A stretch of DNA of 64,000 bases from positions 1 through 64,000 of the forward strand of contig NZ_CAMLHC010000026.1 in NCBI RefSeq assembly GCF_946479755.1, written 5' to 3'. The stretch is from an uncultured Chitinophaga sp. (GTDB lineage Bacteria; Bacteroidota; Bacteroidia; Chitinophagales; Chitinophagaceae). The position numbers and the translations under genes are program-made. The notes under the pieces are model-generated. The model was not told the origin of the DNA, did no database searches, and worked only from the letters and a program-made list of their open reading frames with translations. Numbering within the stretch: position 1 is the stretch's first letter; each line of letters opens with the position of its first letter. Positions 10,701-19,700 of the stretch are shown here, in pieces.

Positions 10701-13700
10701 CTGATTTCAGAATACCCAGTATGGTAACTACGAACGCTTCGCTCCTTTCCAGTTTGATGGCGATCAGGTCATCGGGATATACCGCATATTTAATTTTAAG
10801 GTATTGCGCCAGGCGGTCGGACCTTTCATTCAGCTCCCTGTAGGTAGTATTTTTTCCGTTATAGCAAACAGCAATATGATCCGGTGTTTTAACTACCTGT
10901 TCACTAAACAGGTCCACGATGGTCTTGTGTTCCGGGTAAACGGCAGCCGTATCATTCAAATCCTGCAGCAGATGCCGCTGTTCCGCAACGGTCAGGTATG
11001 ACAGCTGCGCTACGGGCAGCTGTGGCGCCGTTGTTGCCGCCATGATCAACTGCTCCAGGTGATGACCCAGGCGGGTCACCATGGCATCGCTGTATATATC
11101 AGCATTATATGCAATGCTCATGCGGATACCGTCTTCCTGCTCAACGCAGTTGAACAACAGGTCAAATTTGCTCGTATTTTCTTTCCGCTGAAAAGGCGTC
11201 ACTACGAGGTTGTTCAACTGGCGTTGTTCCCCTGTGTAAGTAACTTCATTGTTTTGCAATACCAGCATCACATCGAACAGGGCGTTGCGGCTCATGTCCC
11301 TTTTCAGATCCAGCGCATCCACCAGTTCATCAAAAGGATACAGCTGATGCTCGTATGCCTCCATAGTATTGGCTTTCACCAGCCGTAACAATTCCGGGAA
11401 ACTATTATTGCTGTCAAATGTCGTCCGCAATGCCAGCGTATTAACATAAAAACCGATCTGTTCTTCCAGGTCCGCATGTTCCCTGCCTGCCACCGGGCTG
11501 CCGATGATAATATCAGCCTGGTGGGTATAACGGTATATCAGGGCATTCACCGCGGCCAGTAATCCCATAAACATGGTGGCTCCTTCCTGGTGTACCATGG
11601 CACGAAGCCCTGCGGTGGCAGCGGCGCCGATCGTGTGATACACGACCCCGCCATGGTAAGTTTTTATGGCGGGACGCATTTTCTCTCCCGGCAGCTCCAA
11701 CACCGGAATTTCACCTGCAAATTGCGACAGCCACCAGTTACGGTGTTCTTCAATCCCTTTTCCATTCAGTAGTCCATACTGCCAGTTGGCATAGTCCTTA
11801 TATTGAATGCGTAGCGGTTCAACTTGCAGCGTTTCACCACGGCTATGTGCATGATAATACTGCAATAATTCTTTCAGGAAAATATTCAGGGACCAGCCAT
11901 CGCTGATGATATGATGCATGGCATAGGCAAATACCCATTTGTTGCCTGCTACCTGGTAGAGGGCTGCCCGCAGCAGAGGCCCCGAAGTCAAATCAAAAGG
12001 AGCTCCAACCGCCGCGCTGATACGCTCTTGCAACATCTCCGCTGTGGCATGTTGCAGGTCATCTGTCACCAGGTTAAAAGGTAACATTTCCGGAGCGAGG
12101 ACCCACTGGCAAACATCGCCGGACTCATTTTCACGGAAAACGGTACGTAAACTTTCATGGCGGGCGATCACCTGTTCAAAAGCGTATGCCAGGGAAGCAA
12201 CATTCAATTCACCTTCAAAGCAGTATACGCCAGGCATATTATAAGCCACGCTGCCTCCTTCAAACTGGCTCAGCACCCATAAGCGGCGTTGTGCGGAAGA
12301 CAGTGCGTATGCTTCCTGCACCGGCGCCGGTGCTATCAGGGAAAATGTGCTTTTCTTTGACTGTGACAACAGCACGGCCTGCTGTTCCAACGTAGCATTG
12401 GCAAAAAGGTCTTTTAACGTCAGCTTTACATTAAAAATGCGGTGCACCTGGCTGGCCAGACGGGTGGCCTTGAGGCTATGGCCGCCGAGATCGAAGAAGT
12501 TGTCTCTAACGCCTATGCGGTCCTTCCCTAGTATCTCCTGCCAGATACGCACCAGTTTTTCTTCTGTATCTGTACCTGCCGCTACGTATTCCACCTCGCT
12601 ATGCTGGCCGGACGGGTCGGGAAGCTGCTTTTTATCCAGCTTTCCGTTGGCCGTTAACGGCAGCGCTGCCAGCGGAATATAATAGGCGGGCAGCATATAA
12701 CCAGGAAGGGTATGGCCCAGGAAGGCTTTTAAACCTGTTACCGGCACGTCTTCGCTTTTGCCTACGACGTAAGCCACCAGCTCTTTCTCTCCATCGGTAT
12801 TTACTTTGGCGATCACCACCGCCGCTTCAATAGCTGCATGTTTCAGCAGGGCGCTTTCTATTTCGCCCAGCTCTATACGGTGACCACGTATCTTTACCTG
12901 GTCGTCTTTGCGGCCAAGGTAATCGATGTTGCCGTCCGGCAGCCAACGTCCCAGGTCACCCGTCTTATACAGCCGTGCACCCGCAATGAACGGATGCGGT
13001 ATAAACTTCCCGCTGGTCAGTTCCGGCTTGTTCAGGTAACCGCGTGACAAGCCGCTGCCGCTGATACAAATCTCACCGGCAACACCACAGGGTTGCAGGC
13101 GTCCGTGGTCGTTAACGATATATACCTGCGTATCTGCAATAGGCTTACCGATCAGAATGGGTCCGCCGTTCTTAATACGATAGATCGTACTATAGGTGGT
13201 ATCTTCTGAAGGGCCATACAGGTTGCGCACTTCCATCCTTTCCGTATCCAGTCCCGCCACCACTTTGGCCGGGATAGGTTCTCCCGCCATATTCAGCACG
13301 GTAACCGCTCCCAGGTCGGCCCCTTCGTTCAGCAACGTGTTTACCACGCTGGGAACGGTATTGAGCAGCACTTTTTCACCCTGGTGCAGGTTCGCTGTTA
13401 TAGACAACGCACTGTCCAGCAGGCGGATCTTTTTACCGGTGCTCAGCGTATAAAATATTTCAAATACCGACAGGTCAAAACAGATGGACGTAACAGCCAG
13501 CACTATGTCAAAACAGGACGCTGCAAATTCCTCTTCGCACCAGTTGATGAACGCGTGGGCATTACGGTGTTCTATCATCACGCCTTTCGGGTGGCCTGTA
13601 GAGCCGGAGGTGTAGATCACATAGGCAAGGTCGGACGCATCGGTCACCGGCGACAGGTCGGTGGTACGGTAATGTGCGGACTCCCGCAGGAAAGCGGCCA

Positions 13701-16700
13701 GCTCAGGCCCGTCCACTACCACCCGGCAGTTACTGTCTGCCAGCAGGTAGTCGATACGTTCCTGTGGGTAAGCCGGGTCAATTGGCACATAAGCGCCACC
13801 GGATTTTAATATGCCCAGCAGTACAGCTATCAGCCATTCGCTGCGGTCCAGCTTTACCCCTATCAGTTCTCCACGCCGGATATTGTACTTATCGCGCAGA
13901 TAATGCCCGAACCGGTTCGATTCCCCGTGTAGTGCAGCATAGGTAAAGCTGCCGCCGGCTGCTTCTACTGCCACCTGTTGCGGTGTGCGGCGCACCTGTG
14001 CTTCGAACAGCTGCGACAGGGTTTGGCTCGCCGGTTTGCCGGAGGCCGTATCATTAAAAACAGTCAGCAGCTGATGTTTCTCTGCCGCACTTAAATAATC
14101 CAGCTCTTTCAGTGCCTGCGCAGGCTCCGCTGCAATGGCCGCCAGCAGTTGCTGCAGGTGGCCGCTCAAACGGCTGATGGTAGCATGTGCGTAGATATCG
14201 CTGTTGTAGGTCAGCGACAAACGGATGCTGTCCGCCTGTTCGGAAAAATCGAACAGCAGGTCGAATTTACTCAGCTGGCGGCCTTCACGGTTAAACTCTT
14301 TTACAGCCATATCACCCTCCTGCGGAGCGGCGACTGCTGTCTGCTCGTTGTTCTGCAATACCACCATCACATCGAACAGCGCGCTGCGGCTCATGTCTCG
14401 CTGCAGTTCCAGCGCATCCACCAGTTCGTCGAAAGGATACAGCTGGTGCTCATAAGCTCCCAGCGTGGTCGTTTTCACCTGCCGGAGCAGCTCCCGGAAG
14501 CTCCGGTCACCGTCGATATGTGTACGCAACGCCAGCGTGTTGATATAAAAACCAATCTGGTCTTCCAGGTCCGCATGTTCCCTGCCGGCCACCGGGCTGC
14601 CGATGATAATATCCGGCTGACTGGTATAACGGTACAACAAGGCATTCACTGCTGCCAGCAGCCCCATAAAAAGGGTGCCGCCCTCTTCCTGCACCAGCAC
14701 CCGCAAGCCCGCTGTGGCCGCAGCTCCGATGCTGGCATGCACTACGCCGCCGTTATAGGTCTTCACCGCTGGGCGTAGCTGGTCTGCCGGCAGTTCCAAT
14801 ACCGGCAGTTCTCCCGCAAACTGGGACAGCCACCACGCTTTATGCGCCTGCAGCCCCTCTCCGTTTAACTGTGACTGCTGCCAGCTGGCGTAGTCTTTAT
14901 ACTGGATACGCAGCGGCTCCCGCTGCAACGCTTCACCCCGGCTGTGCGCATAATAATACTGCAACAGTTCCCGCCGCAAGACATTCATGGACCAGCCATC
15001 GCTGATAATATGATGCATCGCATAAACAAACACCCAGCTGGCGTCGGCCACCTGGTACAGGGAGGCTCGCAGCAGCGGGCCGGTGCCCAGGTTAAAAGGC
15101 GTCAGCGCCGTTTCTTCGATGCATTCTTCCAGCAGTCCTGCCGGTGCATGGCGGAGATCCTGTTCCCTTATGCGGAAACGTAACGCTTCAGCGGTAAGCA
15201 CCACCTGCGCAACGCTGCCGTCCTCATCTTCCCGGAAGATGGTCCGCAGGCTTTCATGACGCGCTACCAGTTGCTCAAATGCATATACCAGCGAGGCCCG
15301 GTTAAAGTTGCCCTCAAAGCGGCACACTCCCGGCATATTGTACGCCATGCTGCCCTCTTCAAACTGGCTGAGCACCCACAAACGCCGCTGTGCTGCAGAC
15401 AACGGATAGCTGTCCCGTGTTTCGGCAAGCGCGATGGCGGTAAAGGCATCTTCTCCTGACCCGCTGATCAGCAACGCCTGTTCTTCCAGCGTAGCGGCAG
15501 TGAATAAGTCCTTTAAGCGCAGCTTCACATCAAAGGCCCGGTGGACAAGACTTACCAGCCGTGTAGCCTTGAGGCTATGCCCTCCCAGGTCGAAGAAATT
15601 ATCTTTCGTACTGATTTTTTCTTTCCCTAAAATCTCCTGCCAGATAGCTACCAGCTTTTCTTCTGTACTATTACGGGCAGCCACATACGCTACCGCGCTT
15701 TCCATGCCCAGGCCTTCCGGGTCCGGCAGCTGCCGCCGGTCCACTTTACCATTGGCGTTTAAAGGCAGTGCTTCCAGCAAAACGTAGTGTGCCGGCACCA
15801 TATAGGCCGGCAGTGTTTTAGCCAGATGACTTTTCAGCGTAGTTACCTGCAAATCCGGCTGACCCACTACATATGCCACGAGGTCTTTCTCTCCGGCAGC
15901 ATTTGTTTTAGCGACAACAGCCACTGCACTGATGCCCGGACAGGAAGCCAGCCGGTTCTCTATTTCTCCCAATTCTATACGATAACCACGGACTTTTACC
16001 TGGTCATCTTTACGGCCCAGGTACTCGATGTTTCCGTCGGGCAGCCACCTGCCAATATCGCCTGTTTTATAGATCCGTTCACCCGCCAGGAAAGGATGCG
16101 TTACAAATTTTGCGGCAGTCATTTCGGGCTGATGAAGGTATCCCTCCGCCAGTCCGGCGCCACCAATGCATATTTCACCGAAAACGCCTATCGGCAAAAC
16201 AGCCTCCTGTTCATCCAATATATAGATAACGTTATTGGCCACCGGCTTACCGATGGGAATCACGCTGTTTAAAACAGCTTGTGGTGTTACGTGATAAATA
16301 GTAGCGGAAACAGTGGCCTCTGTGGGTCCGTATTTATTGTAAAATGCCAAGGTATGGCGATATTTTTCCGCCAGTGTTATCGGGCAATTATCGCCCGCCG
16401 ATATCATTCGTTTTAAAGCATGACCATCCAGCTTCAGTTTGTCCAGCAATACCGGAACAGTATGAAGGTGCGTAATTTTATGGGTAACAATATAATTACT
16501 TAGTGCCTCTGTATCGGTGATGGTTGCCTGTGGGGCAATATAGAGGGCGGCGCCCGACAAAAGGCCGCCCATTATCTGTTCCACCGAAGCATCGAAGGCC
16601 ACATTGGATATTTGCAGCACCCGGTCGCTGGCATCCATACCGTAGGTACGGGTTATGGCGTGCAGGTAATTAACGATAGCGGCGTGGCGGATCATAACGC

Positions 16701-19700
16701 CCTTGGGCTGCCCGGTCGATCCCGAGGTGTAAATAACATAGGCAAGATGCTTCGCATTGCTGGTTGGCTCCGGGTTGGTAGTATCATAAAGCGTCATGTC
16801 CCGGCGGAACAGCGCCATCTGTTGTTCGTCTATCACCGCTTTACATTGGCTGTCGGCCAGGATATAATCAATGCGCTGTTGCGGATGCCCTATATCTACC
16901 GGCACATACGCCGCTCCCGCCTTTAACACTCCCAGGATGGCAATGATCATCCATTCACTGCGTTCCAACCTCACGGCTATCCGTTCACCCGGCGCCGGCG
17001 CAAAATGCGCACGCAGGTAGTGAGCCAGCTGGTTAGCTTTCTCATTCAACGCCTGGTAGGTAATGATGTTCCCTTCAAACATGATCGCTGTGTGGCCGGG
17101 GATGGCAGCCACACGATCTTCGAACATCATGGTAAGCGTCTTGTCGCCTGCAGGGGCAGATGTATTTTTATTAAAGGATACCAGCAGCTGTTGCTTTTCC
17201 GCAGCGGTCAAATAATCCAGCTGCTGCAGCGGCTGATGAGGCTGCGCCATGAGCGCTTCGAGCAGTTGTAACAGGTGGTTGCCAAGGCGGATAATGGTGT
17301 TGCGGAAATAAATATCACTGTTATAAGTGAGTTTCACCATAATCTCTTCTCCCCGCTCCTCAAAATGAAACAGGAGGTCAAACTTACTGTCCCGGCGCTC
17401 TTCCGCTGCATATTCATTGATAACGAGGTCGCCTATACGATATTGTTGCAAATAGGTGCTTTCATTGTTCTGTAGTACCACCATTACATCAAACAATGCA
17501 CTGCGGCTTCTGTCCCGTTTCAACGGCAGCGCCGCTACGATTTCATCTAACGGGAACACCTGGTGTTCATAAGCTCCCAGCGTGGTTTCTTTTACCTGTC
17601 TGAACAAATCCGTGTAGGTATATTCACCGTTGAACCGGGTACGCAGCGCCAGCGTATTGATATACAAACCGATCTGGTCTTCCAGCTCTGCCCGGTCCCT
17701 TCCGGCCACCGGGCTGCCGATGATAATATCCGCCTGATGAGTATAGCGGTACAACAGCGTGTTTACGCCTGCCAGCAAGCTCATGAACAATGTTCCTTCT
17801 TCTTTACGGGCAAATAGTTTCAGCGCTTTTGCCAGGTCTTTTCCAATAGTGGTATGAATGGTATTGCCGCGGTAGGTTTTCACGGCCGGGCGTACTTTAT
17901 CAGCGGGCAGTTCCAATACAGGCAAAGGCCCTTCAAATTGTGACAGCCACCAGTTTTTATGCGCTGCCATTGCTCCGCTGGCCAGCTGTTGCTCCTGCCA
18001 GCCGGCGTAATCCTTGTACTGTATACGTAACGGCTGCAGTTCGGCAGCCTCTCCCCTGACATGCTGCTGATATACCAGCAACAGCTCTTTCACCAGTATA
18101 TTCATAGACCAGCCATCGCTGATGATATGGTGCATGATAAAAGAAAATACCCATTGGTTGTCTGCCACCTGGTACAGGGTAGCACGCAGCAACGGGCCTT
18201 CAGACAGGACAAACGGCGTAGCGGCGGCGGCGGCCAGCCGTTCCCGCAGTACCTTCGGGGAAGCGGACTTCAGGTCTTCTTCCGTAATGCTGAAATTCAT
18301 CGCCGCTGGTGTCAGGATCAGCTGGCACGCACTTCCGTTACCATCTTCCCTGAAAACAGTGCGTAGACTTTCATGGCGGGCGATCAGCAGTGTGAATGCA
18401 TGTGTCAACGCTTCTACGTCCAGAATACCTTCAAACAGGTAAGCGCCGGGCATGTTGTAAGCCACGTTGCCGTCTTCCATCTGGCTTAACACCCACAAAC
18501 GGCGTTGCGCCGGGGACAGCGGATAAAATGCTCTTACCGCTGTTTGGGTAACACCGGCAGATATGTTTTTCAGCGACTGTGCTACCTGCAGGGCCTGTGC
18601 TTCAATGCTGGCATTGGCAAACAAATCCTTCAACGGGATGTTTACATCAAACTCCTGCCGGATACGGCTCAACAGGCGGGTAGCTTTCAGGCTATGCCCT
18701 CCCAGGTCAAAGAAATTATCCCTGACGCCAATGTCTTCCCTTTTCAGGATTTCCTGCCAGATGACCACCAGTTTTTCCTCTGTTGGATTGGATGGAGCCA
18801 CATATTCCACTACACGGCCCATCCCCAACCCTTCCGGGTCCGGTAATTTTTTCCTGTCCAGTTTACCGTTGGCAGTCAACGGGAACTCGCTCATGGGAAC
18901 ATAGTATGCGGGGACCATATAGGCCGGCAATGTTTTTTCCAGGTGTGTTTTCAGGCTGGCCTCAGACAGCGCTTCGCTGCCTACCAGGTAGGCCACCAGG
19001 TCAATATCGCCATCCACCGCAGTTTTTGCCACTACCGCCACCTGCATGACAGACGGATGTTTCAGCAGGGCGGCTTCTATTTCTCCCGGTTCAATACGAT
19101 AGCCACGGACCTTCACCTGGTCGTCTTTACGGCCCAGGTATTCGATATTACCATCGGGCAGCCAGCGGCCCAGGTCGCCGGTTTTATACAGACGGCCGCC
19201 GGCCAGGAAAGGGTTTGCCACAAATTTCTCGGCGGTAAGTGCCGGCTTACTGAGATAGCCGCGGGATAAACCGATGCCACCGATACAGATCTCCCCGGTC
19301 ACACCACAGGGCAACAGCTGTCCTGCGGCGCCAAGTACATGGATAGCAGTATTCCAGATAGGGCGTCCAATGGGCACTTTCGTATCGCCGGGCGCCGTGG
19401 TATAGTAAGTAACGTCAACAGATGCTTCCGTAGGTCCGTACAGGTTATGTACCGGTACCGGCACATGTTGATACCAGGCATTCACCGTTTCGGCAGGCAA
19501 GGCCTCGCCGCTGGTCATTACCCCACGCAGGGAAGACAGCCGCCGGGACAATGACGGCTGATCGTCCAGTGTGGCGATGAAAGCGCTGAACATACTGGGT
19601 ACAAAATGCAGGCAGGTCACCTTTTCATTTTCAATGAGGGTCAGCAAACGCCCGGGGGAACCCACATCATCTTTATGGCACAGCACCATGCGGGCGCCCC

